Counted from the first letter of the stretch, positions 37,517-46,563 are shown. The stretch is DNA of 64,000 nt from Allostella vacuolata (GCA_006739055.1 AP019702.1:620501-684500), one strand, 5' to 3'. Made by a program: numbers and translations. Notes: generated by a model not told the origin, from the letters alone.

Positions 37517-38514
37517 CCCTGGATCCCAATCCACCGCTGCTGTCGGTCGAGGGCCTGTCGGTCGCCTTCCGCACCCGCGCCGGCGAGGTCAAGGCGCTGG
37601 AGCGGGTCGGCTTCGCGATCGGCCGCGGCGAGACGATCGCAATCGTCGGCGAGAGCGGGTCGGGCAAGTCGGTCACCGCCCAGGCGGTGATGGGCATCCT
37701 CGACCCGGCCGGCCGGGTGACCGAGGGCCGCATCGGCTTCGGCGGCATGGACCTGCTCCAGGCGAGCCCGCGCGAGCTGGCCGACATGCGCGGCCGCGAA
37801 CTGGCGATGATCTTCCAGAACCCGCGCGGCGCCCTCAACCCGATCCGCACCGTGGGCGACCAGATCGCCGACGTGCTGGCCCGGCACGAGCACCTGAAGG
37901 GCCCCGCCGCCCGCGCCCGGGCCATGGAGATGCTGGCGCTGGTCAAGATCACCGACCCCAGGCGGCGGCTCGACGCCTATCCGTTCGAACTGTCGGGCGG
38001 CATGTGCCAGCGGGTGATGATCGCGCTGGCGCTCGCCTGCCGCCCGGCGCTGCTGATCGCCGACGAGCCGACCACCGGCCTCGACGTCACCACCCAGGCG
38101 GCGATCATGGACCTGATCGACGAGCTGGGCCGCTCGCGCGGCATGGCCACGGTCCTGATCACCCACGACCTCGGCCTGGCGGCGGAGCATTGCCGACGCA
38201 TCGTCGTCATGCATGCCGGCCATGTGGTCGAGGACGCGCCGGCCGAGGCGCTGTTCGCCGCCCCGCGCCACCCCTACACGGCCAGGCTGCTGGCGGCGAC
38301 GCCGCGCCCCGGCCGCCGGCTCGACGACCTGGTGGCCATTCCGGGCGGGCTGCCGGACCTGCGCCGCGCCGACCTCGGCGGCTGCCGCTTCCTCGACCGC
38401 TGCGAGCGCGCGGCCGACCCGTGCCGGGCCGGCGTCGAGCCGGTCGAGAGCGCGGGGCCGGGCGGCCCGCGCCGCGTCCTGTGCGCCCGGCCGCTGGAGG
38501 AGGTGGCAGCATGA
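37513..38514 (+). CDS. ABC transporter ATP-binding protein, DppD type
   Basis: 333 residues. Walker A GESGSGKS begins at residue 46; signature LSGGMCQRV has Cys where Arg is usual (GGMRQRV in the other DppD-type protein of this window); Walker B LLIADEPTTGLD; switch THDLGL. C-terminal Cys-rich importer tail CRFLDRCERAADPC. Overlaps the next gene by ATGA. Confidence 0.93.
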   Translation: MTLDPNPPLLSVEGLSVAFRTRAGEVKALERVGFAIGRGETIAIVGESGSGKSVTAQAVMGILDPAGRVTEGRIGFGGMDLLQASPRELADMRGRELAMIFQNPRGALNPIRTVGDQIADVLARHEHLKGPAARARAMEMLALVKITDPRRRLDAYPFELSGGMCQRVMIALALACRPALLIADEPTTGLDVTTQAAIMDLIDELGRSRGMATVLITHDLGLAAEHCRRIVVMHAGHVVEDAPAEALFAAPRHPYTARLLAATPRPGRRLDDLVAIPGGLPDLRRADLGGCRFLDRCERAADPCRAGVEPVESAGPGGPRRVLCARPLEEVAA

Positions 38515-39506
38515 CCGCGTTGCTCGAGGTGGCGGGCCTCACCCGCCGCTTCCCGGTCGGCCTGCCGGGCCCGATCGACCGCCTGCGCGGCCGCAAGCCC
38601 GGCATGCTGCACGCGGTCGACGCCGTCGACCTCGCCATCGGCGAGGGCGAGGTGCTGGGGCTGGTGGGGGAGAGCGGCTGCGGCAAGTCCACGCTCGCCC
38701 GCCTGGTCGCCCGCCTGATCGACCCGACCGAGGGCGGCATCCGCTTCGCGGGCGAGGACGTGGCCGCGATCCCGGCCCGCCGCTTCGCCCGGCACAAGCT
38801 GCGCGGCCAGATCCAGATGGTCTTCCAGGACCCGACGGAAAGCCTCAACCCGCGCTGGACCGCCTTCGACTGCATCGCCGACCCGATCCGCCGCCTCGAC
38901 CCGGTGCCGGGCGCCCGCCTCGACCAGCGGGTGCGCGAACTGGCCGACCTCGTCAGCCTGCCGGAGACGCTGCTGTTCCGCTTTCCCCACCAGCTGTCGG
39001 GCGGGCAGAAGGCGCGCGTCGGCATCGCCCGGGCGGTGGCGCTGCGTCCCCGGCTGCTGGTGCTGGACGAGCCGACCTCGGCGCTGGACGTCTCGGTCCA
39101 GGTGGTGGTGCTGAAGCTGCTGGCCGACCTGAAGCGGCGGCTCGGCATGAGCTACCTCTTCGTCACCCACGACCTGGAGGTGGTGCGGCTGGTCTGCGAC
39201 CGGGTCGCGGTCATGTATCTGGGCCGCATGGCCGAGGTCGGGACGGTGGACCAGGTCTTCGCCCGGCCGTCGCATCCCTATACCCGCGCGCTGCTGTCCT
39301 CGATCCCGACCGGGGTGCCGGGCCGGCCGCCGCAGCGCATCCTCCTGACCGGCGACCCGCGCAGCCCGGTCGACCCCGACCCCCGCGTTTGCCGCTTCCT
39401 CGGCCGCTGCCCGCAGAGCACCGAGCGCTGCGGGACCGAGATGCCCCAGCTCCGCCGCATCGCCGCCGGCCACGCGGCAGCCTGCCACTTCGCCGACGCG
39501 GCGTAA
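38511..39506 (+). CDS. ABC transporter ATP-binding protein, DppF type
   Basis: 331 residues. Walker A GESGCGKS begins at residue 53, LSGGQKARV signature, LVLDEPTSALD Walker B, THDLEV switch, and C-terminal CRFLGRCPQSTERC. Last gene of the importer operon; 25 bp after it begins the second copy of the palindromic repeat, carrying an insertion sequence. Confidence 0.93.
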   Translation: MTALLEVAGLTRRFPVGLPGPIDRLRGRKPGMLHAVDAVDLAIGEGEVLGLVGESGCGKSTLARLVARLIDPTEGGIRFAGEDVAAIPARRFARHKLRGQIQMVFQDPTESLNPRWTAFDCIADPIRRLDPVPGARLDQRVRELADLVSLPETLLFRFPHQLSGGQKARVGIARAVALRPRLLVLDEPTSALDVSVQVVVLKLLADLKRRLGMSYLFVTHDLEVVRLVCDRVAVMYLGRMAEVGTVDQVFARPSHPYTRALLSSIPTGVPGRPPQRILLTGDPRSPVDPDPRVCRFLGRCPQSTERCGTEMPQLRRIAAGHAAACHFADAA

Positions 39507-39564
39507 GGAGTGGGCGCTGCCCATGGTTCGAAGCGTCCCTCGACCGGGCTCGGGATGAGGGGCT

Positions 39565-39573
39565 TCTCCCTCT
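39565..39573 (+). repeat. Target-site duplication, left
   Basis: TCTCCCTCT immediately before the left end of the insertion sequence, repeated exactly at 40711-40719 after its right end. Nine base pairs is the duplication length typical of the IS903 group. Confidence 0.9.
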
Positions 39574-40710
39574 GGCGTTGTTGCATGGAGGCATCTGGAA
39601 ACATGTGCTTCCCGCGGCGGCTGGAAAGTGATTCACGCTTTGGATGGCTCCCCGCTCCCGCAAGGTTCCCGCCCCGAAGGTCGTCGCGCCAGCCCAGAAG
39701 CGCGGCCGGCCAGCCCCTCGCTACCGTCGGCCGCCCGCCCCGAAGCCCCGCTACCGCATCACGAACTGGCGCGAATATAACGATGCTCTGGTGCGGCGCG
39801 GGTCGATCACGCTGTGGATCGATGAAGCGATGGTTGCCGGCTGGCGGGCATCCGGTGGTCGGGGATGGCGCTACAGCGACCAGGCGATCGTGTGTGCGCT
39901 GTCCTTGCGCGCGGTGTTCGGGCTCACGTTGCGCCAGACCCAGGGGTTCCTGCACGACCTGACGCGGCTGCTCGGGCTGGCGGTCGAAGTCCCGCACTAC
40001 TCCACCTTCTCGCGCCGGGCGGCCACGCTCGCGGTACCGAAGCCCGCACGGCCGGTCGACGGGCCGTTGCATCTCGCGGTCGACGCCACCGGGCTCAAGG
40101 TGCATGGCGAGGGGGAGTGGAAGGTCCGCGTCCATGGAGCAGGAAAGCGCCGGGTCTGGCGCAAACTGCACCTGGCCGTGGACACCCGGACCGGCATGCT
40201 GCACGCCCATGCCCTGACAGCGAGCGAGGCTTCCGACGGCGGCCGGCTCGAGGATCTGCTCGCCGCCGTCGGCGCGCCGATCGAGGCAGTCTGCGCCGAC
40301 AAGGCCTATGATAGCTTCGACTGCCATGACGTCATCCGGGCGCACGGAGCACGGCCGGTGATCCCGCCGCGCAAGGGTGCTGCGATCCGACCACCGCAGA
40401 ACCGACCCGACGCGCCTCCCACCCGGCGCGAGGCGGTCGCCCGCATGGCCGAGATCGGGCGCAAGGCCTGGAAGATCGAGACCGGCTATCATCGCCGCTC
40501 CCTCGCCGAGACCGCGATGCTCCGCTACAAGGTCCTGATCGGCCCCAGCCTCCGCTCGCGCAGCTTCGACCGACAAAAGGTAGAGGCCGCCGTCGCCGTC
40601 CGCTGCATCAACCGCTTCACCGAACTCGGCATGCCCCACAGCGTCCCGATCACCTGAGAAAACCGGGAAAAGGGAGCTCCAGGACCACCCGAGCTCCATG
40701 CAACAACGCC
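39574..40710 (+). mobile_element. Insertion sequence, IS5 family (IS903 group), intact
   Basis: A 1137-bp element with 17-bp perfect terminal inverted repeats (GGCGTTGTTGCATGGAG at 39574-39590 and its complement at 40694-40710), a 9-bp target duplication and one full-length transposase gene. The ends resemble the GGCTTTGTTG start of IS903 elements. It lies inside the second copy of the 101-bp palindromic repeat. All parts needed for movement look intact, so it may be recent. Confidence 0.92.
39644..40657 (+). CDS. IS5-family transposase (IS903 group)
   Basis: 337-residue DDE transposase. N-terminal block YRITNWREYNDALVRRGSITLWIDE is characteristic of the IS903 group. The first catalytic Asp lies in AVDATGLKVHG, the second in ADKAYDS, and the third motif Y-x2-R-x3-E-x6-K is complete in YHRRSLAETAMLRYK. 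No frameshift or stop interrupts it. Confidence 0.95.
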   Translation: MAPRSRKVPAPKVVAPAQKRGRPAPRYRRPPAPKPRYRITNWREYNDALVRRGSITLWIDEAMVAGWRASGGRGWRYSDQAIVCALSLRAVFGLTLRQTQGFLHDLTRLLGLAVEVPHYSTFSRRAATLAVPKPARPVDGPLHLAVDATGLKVHGEGEWKVRVHGAGKRRVWRKLHLAVDTRTGMLHAHALTASEASDGGRLEDLLAAVGAPIEAVCADKAYDSFDCHDVIRAHGARPVIPPRKGAAIRPPQNRPDAPPTRREAVARMAEIGRKAWKIETGYHRRSLAETAMLRYKVLIGPSLRSRSFDRQKVEAAVAVRCINRFTELGMPHSVPIT

Positions 40711-40719
40711 TCTCCCTCT
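40711..40719 (+). repeat. Target-site duplication, right
   Basis: TCTCCCTCT directly after the right inverted repeat of the insertion sequence, identical to 39565-39573. Confidence 0.9.
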
Positions 40720-40834
40720 GCACAAGCGCTTGTGCCAGAAAGAAAATTTCCTCATCCCGAGCCCGGTCGAGGGACGCTGTGACCGTCGTGCCGGCCGGCT
40801 GCCTCGGCCGATCGCGTTGGTCCTTCGGGCGCGA

Positions 40835-41158
40835 TCAGTCCGTGGGGATGCCCAGCGCGCTGCGGTAGGAGGGGTGGACCACGTCGTGGGCCTCGGCGTG
40901 CTTCTTCAGCCAGAGTGCGAAGACCGGGCACACCGGCATGACCTTCTGGTCGGCGGCGCGCAGGGAGGCGACCACGGCCTGGAAGAGCTGCGAGGCGATG
41001 CCGCGGCCTTCCAGCTCGCGCGGCACCTCGGTGTGGGCGAGCACGATGCCGCCGGCGATGCGGTTGTAGGCGGCGAACGCGATGCGGCCGTCGACCTCGG
41101 CCTCGAACCGCCTGGCCTCGGGGTTGTCGCGCACGGTCACCGTGGTCGGGCCGGCCAT
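40835..41158 (-). CDS. Small GNAT-family N-acetyltransferase (YjdJ type)
   Basis: 107 residues. It contains the compact GNAT core: FEAEVDGRIAFAAYNR, then IVLAHTEVPRELEGRGIASQLFQAVVASLRA (acetyl-CoA-binding R-G-x-G-I/A segment) and VMPVCPVFALWLKKH. The substrate is not known for this family. ATG at 41158 gives the usual length. Last gene of the gpmI-envC-ctpA-rppH string, 14 bp after the metallopeptidase gene. Confidence 0.85.
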   Translation of the reverse strand: MAGPTTVTVRDNPEARRFEAEVDGRIAFAAYNRIAGGIVLAHTEVPRELEGRGIASQLFQAVVASLRAADQKVMPVCPVFALWLKKHAEAHDVVHPSYRSALGIPTD

Positions 41159-41172
41159 GGCAGGGTCCTTCT

Positions 41173-41616
41173 TCAGGCGCGCGGCAGGTCGGCCATGCCG
41201 GCGGTGGCCTCGGCCGCGTCGGCCTCTTCCTCCAGCCGCTCCATGTCCTCGTCGCTGAGGCCGAAATGGTGGCCGATCTCGTGGATCAGCACGTGGCGGA
41301 CGATGTGCAGCAGGTCGTCGTTGGTCTCGCACCACAGGTCGAGGATCGGCCGGCGGTAGAGGAAGACCATGTCGACATGCGGCACCGGGTCGGAGACGCT
41401 CTTGTGCAGCACCGAGACCCCGCGATAGAGGCCGAGCAGGTCGAAGGGGCTTTCCAGCTCCATCTCCTCCTCGGTCTCCTCGTCGGGGAAGTCCTCGACC
41501 CGGATGACGACGTCGTGGGCGTGCTGGCGCAGCTCCCACGGGATGGACTGCATGGCGATGCGGCCCATGCCTTCGATGTCGGCGAGGCTGGGCGCCGTGC
41601 CCGGAAAGCCGCTCAT
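41173..41616 (-). CDS. Zincin-like metallopeptidase family protein
   Basis: 147 residues with an HExxH motif in VLIHEIGHHFGLSDEDMERLE, where the third ligand could be the second His or a later acid. The N-terminal half is rich in acidic residues (EETEEEMELESP). The PF06262-type family is widespread in alphaproteobacteria and its substrate is unknown. The ATG at 41616 overlaps the rppH stop (ATGA), so it is coupled to it. Confidence 0.85.
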   Translation of the reverse strand: MSGFPGTAPSLADIEGMGRIAMQSIPWELRQHAHDVVIRVEDFPDEETEEEMELESPFDLLGLYRGVSVLHKSVSDPVPHVDMVFLYRRPILDLWCETNDDLLHIVRHVLIHEIGHHFGLSDEDMERLEEEADAAEATAGMADLPRA

Positions 41617-42122
41617 CGGGCCAGGAAGGGCGCGAATTCGGCGATGACGGCGAGGTAGATGTCGCGCTTGAACGGCACGATCAGGCGCGGCACCTCGGCG
41701 GCCTCGACCCACTTCCATTCGAGGAATTCGGGGTTCTCGGTTTCCAGGTTGATCTCCGAATCCGCGCCCGCGAAGCGGAAGGCGAACCATTTCTGGGTCT
41801 GTCCGCGATAGCGGCCGCGCCAAAGCTTGCCGGCCAGCTCGGGCGGCAGGTCGTAGCTGTACCAGCCCCGGCTCTCGCCGAGGAACTGGCCGTTGGTGGT
41901 GCCGATCTCCTCGCCCAGCTCGCGGTGCGCCGCCTCGATCGGGCTCTCGCCGCGATCGATCCCGCCCTGCGGCATCTGCCAAGCCTCGCTCGGCATGTCG
42001 ATGCGCCGCGCCACCAGCACCAGGCCCTCGCGGTTGAGGACCATGATGCCGACGGCGCGGCGATAGAGCGGGCTCGTGCTCCGGTCGCGGGACATTTCCG
42101 CCAGTGGCCCCCCGTTGGGCAT
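41613..42122 (-). CDS. rppH: RNA pyrophosphohydrolase (Nudix)
   Basis: 169 residues. Nudix box: GGIDRGESPIEAAHRELGEEIG. The N terminus YRRAVGIMVLNREGLVLVARR and WQMPQGG are diagnostic of RppH, which removes pyrophosphate from 5' triphosphate RNA to start decay. ATG at 42122 overlaps the ctpA stop (TGATG); a second ATG at 42095 (MSRDRS) is also possible. Confidence 0.92.
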   Translation of the reverse strand: MPNGGPLAEMSRDRSTSPLYRRAVGIMVLNREGLVLVARRIDMPSEAWQMPQGGIDRGESPIEAAHRELGEEIGTTNGQFLGESRGWYSYDLPPELAGKLWRGRYRGQTQKWFAFRFAGADSEINLETENPEFLEWKWVEAAEVPRLIVPFKRDIYLAVIAEFAPFLAR

Positions 42123-43447
42123 CAGTTGGCGGTCCGCGACTGGTAGAGGGAGATGCCGCGGATCATGTCGAGCGCGCGCTGCAGCTGGTAGTCCTCCTCG
42201 GGCGTAACCGGGCCCTGCGGGCCGGAGTCCTGGGTCGGCGTGGTGGCCGGGGCCTGGTTGCTGGGCACCGGCTGGGCGCCCGGGGGCGGCTGGTCGGGGT
42301 TGCGCAGCGAGCCGCGCAGGTCGGCCTCGCGGCGCTGCGGGCCCGTCGCCACCTTCTCGATGCGCGCCGCCTCGACGACGATATCGGGGTCGATGCCCTT
42401 GGCCTGGATCGAGCGGCCGGACGGGGTGTAGTAGCGCGCGGTGGTCAGGCGCATGGCGCCGTGCCCGGCCAGCGGGATGATCGACTGCACCGAGCCCTTG
42501 CCGAAGCTCTTGGTGCCGAGGATGACCGCGCGGCGGTGGTCCTGCAGCGCGCCGGCGACGATCTCGGACGCCGAGGCGGACCCGCCGTTGATCAGCACGA
42601 CCACCGGCTTGCCGTCGGCCAGGTCGCCGGGCCGGGCGTTGTAGCGCTGGCCGTCGTCGGGCTTGCGGGCCCGGGTCGAGACGATCTCGCCCTTCTCCAG
42701 GAAGGCGTCGGACACCGAGACCGCCTGGTCGAGCAGGCCGCCCGGGTTGTTGCGCAGGTCGATGACGTAGCCCTTCAGCTTGTCGCCCGCCTGTTCCTTG
42801 ATGCGCTGCACGGCGTTCTTCAGGCCGAGGTCGGTCTGCTCGGTGAAGCTGGTGATGCGGACATAGCCGATCTCCCCCTCCATCCGCGAGCGCACCGACT
42901 GCACCTTGATGACCGCCCGGGTCAGCGTCAGCTCGAACGGCTCGCCGGTGCCGCGGCGCACGGTCAGCTTGATGTCGCTGTTGACCGGCCCGCGCATCTT
43001 CTCGACCGCCTCGGGCAGGCTGAGGCCGAGCACCGCCTCGCCGTCGAGATGGGTGATGAGGTCGTTGGGCCGCAGCCCGGCGCGGGCCGCCGGCGTCTCG
43101 TCGATCGGCGAGACCACCTTGACCACGCCGTTCTCCATGGTGACCTCGATGCCGAGGCCGCCGAACTCGCCGCGGGTCTGCACCTGCATGTCGCGGTAGT
43201 TCTTGGCGTTGAGGAAGCTCGAATGCGGGTCGAGCGACGACAGCATGCCGTTGATCGCCGACTCGACGAGCTGCTCGTCGGTGACCTTCTCGACATAGTC
43301 GGCCCGCACGCGCTCGAACACCTCGCCGAACAGGTTGAGCTGGCGATAGGTGTCGTTGCCGTTGCTGGTGCTCTGGGATCCGGCCGGGAGGACGGTCCAG
43401 ACGAGTGCCAGGCCTGCTATGGCCCAGGGTAGGGTCTTGCGCATCAT
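42122..43447 (-). CDS. ctpA: C-terminal processing protease (S41 family)
   Basis: 441-residue periplasmic serine protease. N-terminal hydrophobic export signal (LPWAIAGLALVWTVLPAG), PDZ domain around residues 95-180 (GIEVTMENGVVKVVSPIDETPAARAG), then the S41 domain with catalytic Ser in NGGSASASEI and Lys in GTKSFGKGSVQ. A Pro/Gln-rich linker (about 375-415) precedes the C-terminal helix. Coupled by ATGA to envC upstream; such proteases commonly act on cell-wall enzymes and lipoproteins. Confidence 0.93.
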   Translation of the reverse strand: MMRKTLPWAIAGLALVWTVLPAGSQSTSNGNDTYRQLNLFGEVFERVRADYVEKVTDEQLVESAINGMLSSLDPHSSFLNAKNYRDMQVQTRGEFGGLGIEVTMENGVVKVVSPIDETPAARAGLRPNDLITHLDGEAVLGLSLPEAVEKMRGPVNSDIKLTVRRGTGEPFELTLTRAVIKVQSVRSRMEGEIGYVRITSFTEQTDLGLKNAVQRIKEQAGDKLKGYVIDLRNNPGGLLDQAVSVSDAFLEKGEIVSTRARKPDDGQRYNARPGDLADGKPVVVLINGGSASASEIVAGALQDHRRAVILGTKSFGKGSVQSIIPLAGHGAMRLTTARYYTPSGRSIQAKGIDPDIVVEAARIEKVATGPQRREADLRGSLRNPDQPPPGAQPVPSNQAPATTPTQDSGPQGPVTPEEDYQLQRALDMIRGISLYQSRTAN

Positions 43448-44850
43448 CCGCTTTCCTTGCCTTCGCCGGCCGCGAGCCAGGGCTGGGGATCGATCGGGGT
43501 TCCGTTGCGTCGAAGCTCTATATAGAGCCTTGGGCGCTCTTCGCCATCAGCCGTCATCACGCCGACGGGCTCGCCCGAGAGGACGCTCTGGCCGACCCTG
43601 CCGTCGGTCCGGCCGAGGCCGGCCACCAGCGAGTGGTAGCCGTCGCCGTGCTCGATGATGAGGATCTCGCCATAGGCCCGGAACGGGCCGATGAAGAGGA
43701 TGCGGCCGTCGAAGGGCGCCACCACCCGCGCGCCCGGCCGGGTGCGGAGCGTCATGCCGCGGCTGTGCTGGCCGAAGCCCAGGTCGTCGCCGAAGCCGCG
43801 CTGCACCGCGCCGGCCGCCGGCAGCAGGTAGCGGCCGCGGGCGCTGGCGAAGCTGCGCGTGATCGGTCCGCGCAGCGCGGCCGTGGTCGCCACCTGGCGC
43901 TCGTCCTGTCGCTTCTGCTCGGCCGCCTCGCGCCGGTCGAGCGACAGGCGCTCCTGCTCCAGCCGCTGCGCCTCGGCGGTGCGCTGGCGGGATTCCGGCT
44001 GGCCCGTCTGCTGCTGGGCCAGCTGGCGCTGGCGCGCCTCCTCGGCGGCCAGTTCGCGGCGCCGCCGTTCCGCCTCGGCCGCCTGGCGGCGGCGGTCGGC
44101 CTCGGCTTCCTGGCGCTTCCGGTTCTCTTCCTGGCGCTGGCGGACGGCCTCCGCCTCGGCCTCGGCGATCAGGTCCTTCAGGTCGCTGACCCGGGACGCC
44201 AGCTTCTGCACGTCCTCGGCCCGCTGCTGCGCCTCCGCCTCGGCCTGGCCGCGGGCGGCGGTGCGCTGGGCGATCAGCCCGTCCAGGGCCTGGCGGCGGC
44301 GCTCGACCGCCTTGCGGCCGGCCACCGCCTGCTGGCGCCGGGCCTCGGTCTCGATGCGCAGCTCGCGCAGGTCGGCCAGCGCCAGGCGCAGCCGGCCGGC
44401 CTCGCGGGCGATCATCGGCACCAGGCTGCCGAGCAGGCCAGCGGTGCGGGCGGTCTCCAAGGGGGTCGTCGGCAGGGCGAGCAGGGCCTCCGGCGGGTGC
44501 CGGGTCAGGCGGGCGAGCGCGGTCACCAGGGATTCGACGCTCTGCCGCCGCTCGACCAGGGTCCGGTTCTGGCGCTCGATCTCCTCGTTGAGGGCGGCCA
44601 GCGTCTCCTCGACCGCGGAAAGGTTCGCCTCCTCGGCCTGGAGCGCGCGGGCGGCCGCGATCGAATCGGTCCGCAGGCGTTCGACATCGCGCCGCAGCGC
44701 CTCGGCCTTGCGCTCGATCTCCGCCTGCCGGCCGCGCTCGCTCTCCATCCAGCGCTGGACGTCGCGCAGCTCGCGGCGCGGGTCCTCGGCGGCGGCCGGC
44801 GCCAGCACGGCGCTGCCGAGCAGCAGGAGGGCCCAGGCGGCGTGGCGCAT
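43444..44850 (-). CDS. envC: Murein hydrolase activator, EnvC-like, degenerate LytM domain
   Basis: 468 residues: signal peptide, long coiled coil rich in Glu/Arg/Gln (about 25-330), and a C-terminal M23/LytM domain. The domain lacks the zinc ligands of active enzymes: GQHSRGMTL has no Asp where HxGxD is expected and RLYIELR replaces HLHFE. That is the EnvC pattern, where the protein activates amidases during cell separation rather than cutting itself. It lies between gpmI and ctpA as in many alphaproteobacteria. Confidence 0.88.
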   Translation of the reverse strand: MRHAAWALLLLGSAVLAPAAAEDPRRELRDVQRWMESERGRQAEIERKAEALRRDVERLRTDSIAAARALQAEEANLSAVEETLAALNEEIERQNRTLVERRQSVESLVTALARLTRHPPEALLALPTTPLETARTAGLLGSLVPMIAREAGRLRLALADLRELRIETEARRQQAVAGRKAVERRRQALDGLIAQRTAARGQAEAEAQQRAEDVQKLASRVSDLKDLIAEAEAEAVRQRQEENRKRQEAEADRRRQAAEAERRRRELAAEEARQRQLAQQQTGQPESRQRTAEAQRLEQERLSLDRREAAEQKRQDERQVATTAALRGPITRSFASARGRYLLPAAGAVQRGFGDDLGFGQHSRGMTLRTRPGARVVAPFDGRILFIGPFRAYGEILIIEHGDGYHSLVAGLGRTDGRVGQSVLSGEPVGVMTADGEERPRLYIELRRNGTPIDPQPWLAAGEGKESG

Positions 44851-44899
44851 GGCGGCCGGTCGAGGGGGGCGGGCGGAAGGGATCGGCGTATCCTGCGGT

Positions 44900-46474
44900 T
44901 CAGGCGCTGGCGCGGCGGGCGGCGACCGGCCCGAGCAGCGACCGCCCGGTCATGGCGGCCGGTCGCGGCAGGTGCATCAGCTCCAGGATGGTGGGGGCGA
45001 GGTCGGCCAGGCGGCCATGGCCGCCGCCCGGCGGGGCGAGGCTGGCGACCGGCGGGCCGCCGGCCATGACGACCGGGACCGGGTTCATCGAATGCGCGGT
45101 CTGCGGCCCGCCGGTCTCGGGGTCGATCATCTGTTCGGCATTGCCGTGGTCGGCGGTGACCAGCAGGACGCCGCCCGCCGCCATCACCGCCTTCTCCAGC
45201 CGCCCGAGGCAGGCGTCGACCGCCTCCACGGCCTGGATGGCGGCGGCCAGGATGCCGGAATGGCCGACCATGTCGGCATTGGCGAAGTTGACCACGATCA
45301 GGTCGAAGCGCCCGCTGCCGATCGCCTCGACCAGCCGGTCGGTCAGCTCCGGCGCCGACATCTCCGGCTGCAGGTCATAGGTCGCGACCTTGGGCGATGG
45401 CACCAGGATGCGTTCCTCGCCCGCGAACTCGCGCTCGTCGCCGCCGTTCAGGAAGAAGGTGACGTGGGCGTACTTCTCGGTCTCGGCGATGCGCAGCTGG
45501 CGCAGGCCGGCCTTGGAGACCACCTCCCCCAGCGTGTCGTGCAGTTCCTCCGGCGCGAACAGGGTGCCGAGGAAGCGGTTGAGGTCGCTCGAATACTCGA
45601 CCATGCCGAGCGCGGCCGCGAAGGCGACCCGGCGGGGCCGCGGAAAGCCGTCGAAGGCCGGGTCGAGCAGGGCGGCCAGGATCTCGCGCGCCCGGTCGGC
45701 GCGGAAATTGGCCATCAGCAGCCCGTCGCCGTCGCGCATGCCGGCATAGTCGCCGATCACCGCCGGCCGGACGAACTCGTCGGTCTTGCCGGCCGCATAG
45801 CTGGCCGCGATCGCGTCGCCGGGGGCCGCGAAGCGTTCGCCGGCCGCATCGACCAGCGTCGCAGAGGCGAGCTCGACCCGGTCCCAGCGCTTGTCCCGGT
45901 CCATGGCGTAGTAGCGCCCGGCCACCGTCGCGATCCGCACCCGGGTGCAGCCGGCGACCGCCTTCCGGAAGTCGTCCAGGGCCGCGCCCGCGCTGTCGGG
46001 CGGGGTGTCGCGCCCGTCCAGGAAGGCGTGGACGGCGACCGGCACGCCGGCCGCGTCGAGTAGCCGGGCGAGGCCGGCGATATGGTCCTGGTGGGCGTGG
46101 ACGCCGCCCGGCGACAGCAGGCCCAGCAGGTGCGCGGTGCCGCCGGACCGGCGCAGCGCGTCCACGAAGCCGGCGAAGGCGGGGCTGCCGGCGACGGTGC
46201 CGTCGGCCAGCGCCCGGGTGATCCGCGGCAGCTCCTGCATCACCACCCGGCCGGCGCCGATGTTCATGTGCCCGACCTCGGAATTGCCCATCTGGCCGTC
46301 GGGCAGCCCGACCTCCTCGGCCGAGGCGTCGAGCAGGCCGTGCGGGCAATGGGCGACGAGCCGCCGCCAGTTGGGCAGGCGGGCCTGGGCGAGCGCGTTG
46401 TCCGCGCCGCCGTCACGATGTCCCCAGCCGTCCAGGATGCACAGGACGACCGGCTTCGGGCGTGGCGTAGTCAT
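44900..46474 (-). CDS. gpmI: 2,3-bisphosphoglycerate-independent phosphoglycerate mutase
   Basis: 524 residues of the alkaline-phosphatase superfamily. Metal-binding ILDGWGHRDG at the N terminus, catalytic Ser in MGNSEVGHMNIGAGR near residue 60, and late metal ligands FANADMVGHSG and TADHGNAE. Interconverts 3- and 2-phosphoglycerate in glycolysis and gluconeogenesis. First gene of the minus-strand string through envC, ctpA and rppH. Confidence 0.95.
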   Translation of the reverse strand: MTTPRPKPVVLCILDGWGHRDGGADNALAQARLPNWRRLVAHCPHGLLDASAEEVGLPDGQMGNSEVGHMNIGAGRVVMQELPRITRALADGTVAGSPAFAGFVDALRRSGGTAHLLGLLSPGGVHAHQDHIAGLARLLDAAGVPVAVHAFLDGRDTPPDSAGAALDDFRKAVAGCTRVRIATVAGRYYAMDRDKRWDRVELASATLVDAAGERFAAPGDAIAASYAAGKTDEFVRPAVIGDYAGMRDGDGLLMANFRADRAREILAALLDPAFDGFPRPRRVAFAAALGMVEYSSDLNRFLGTLFAPEELHDTLGEVVSKAGLRQLRIAETEKYAHVTFFLNGGDEREFAGEERILVPSPKVATYDLQPEMSAPELTDRLVEAIGSGRFDLIVVNFANADMVGHSGILAAAIQAVEAVDACLGRLEKAVMAAGGVLLVTADHGNAEQMIDPETGGPQTAHSMNPVPVVMAGGPPVASLAPPGGGHGRLADLAPTILELMHLPRPAAMTGRSLLGPVAARRASA

Positions 46475-46563
46475 CCGGGCAATATAGGAGAAGGGGCGGC
46501 TGGCCGGTAGGGGCCTGCCGTCCGCTCCCCCGTCATCGCCGCCCCGGTCGCGCCGTCCGCCGG

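Larger units (their letters stand above)
39532..40778. repeat. 101-bp palindromic repeat, copy 2, interrupted by an insertion sequence
   Basis: Arms at 39532-39560 and 40750-40778 are perfect 29-nt reverse complements. Removing the 1137-bp element and one 9-bp target duplicate leaves exactly 101 bp, the same length as copy 1, and the central 43 nt align without gaps. The centre contains the perfect palindrome GCACAAGCGCTTGTGC (40720-40735). This copy appears less decayed than copy 1. Confidence 0.88.
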
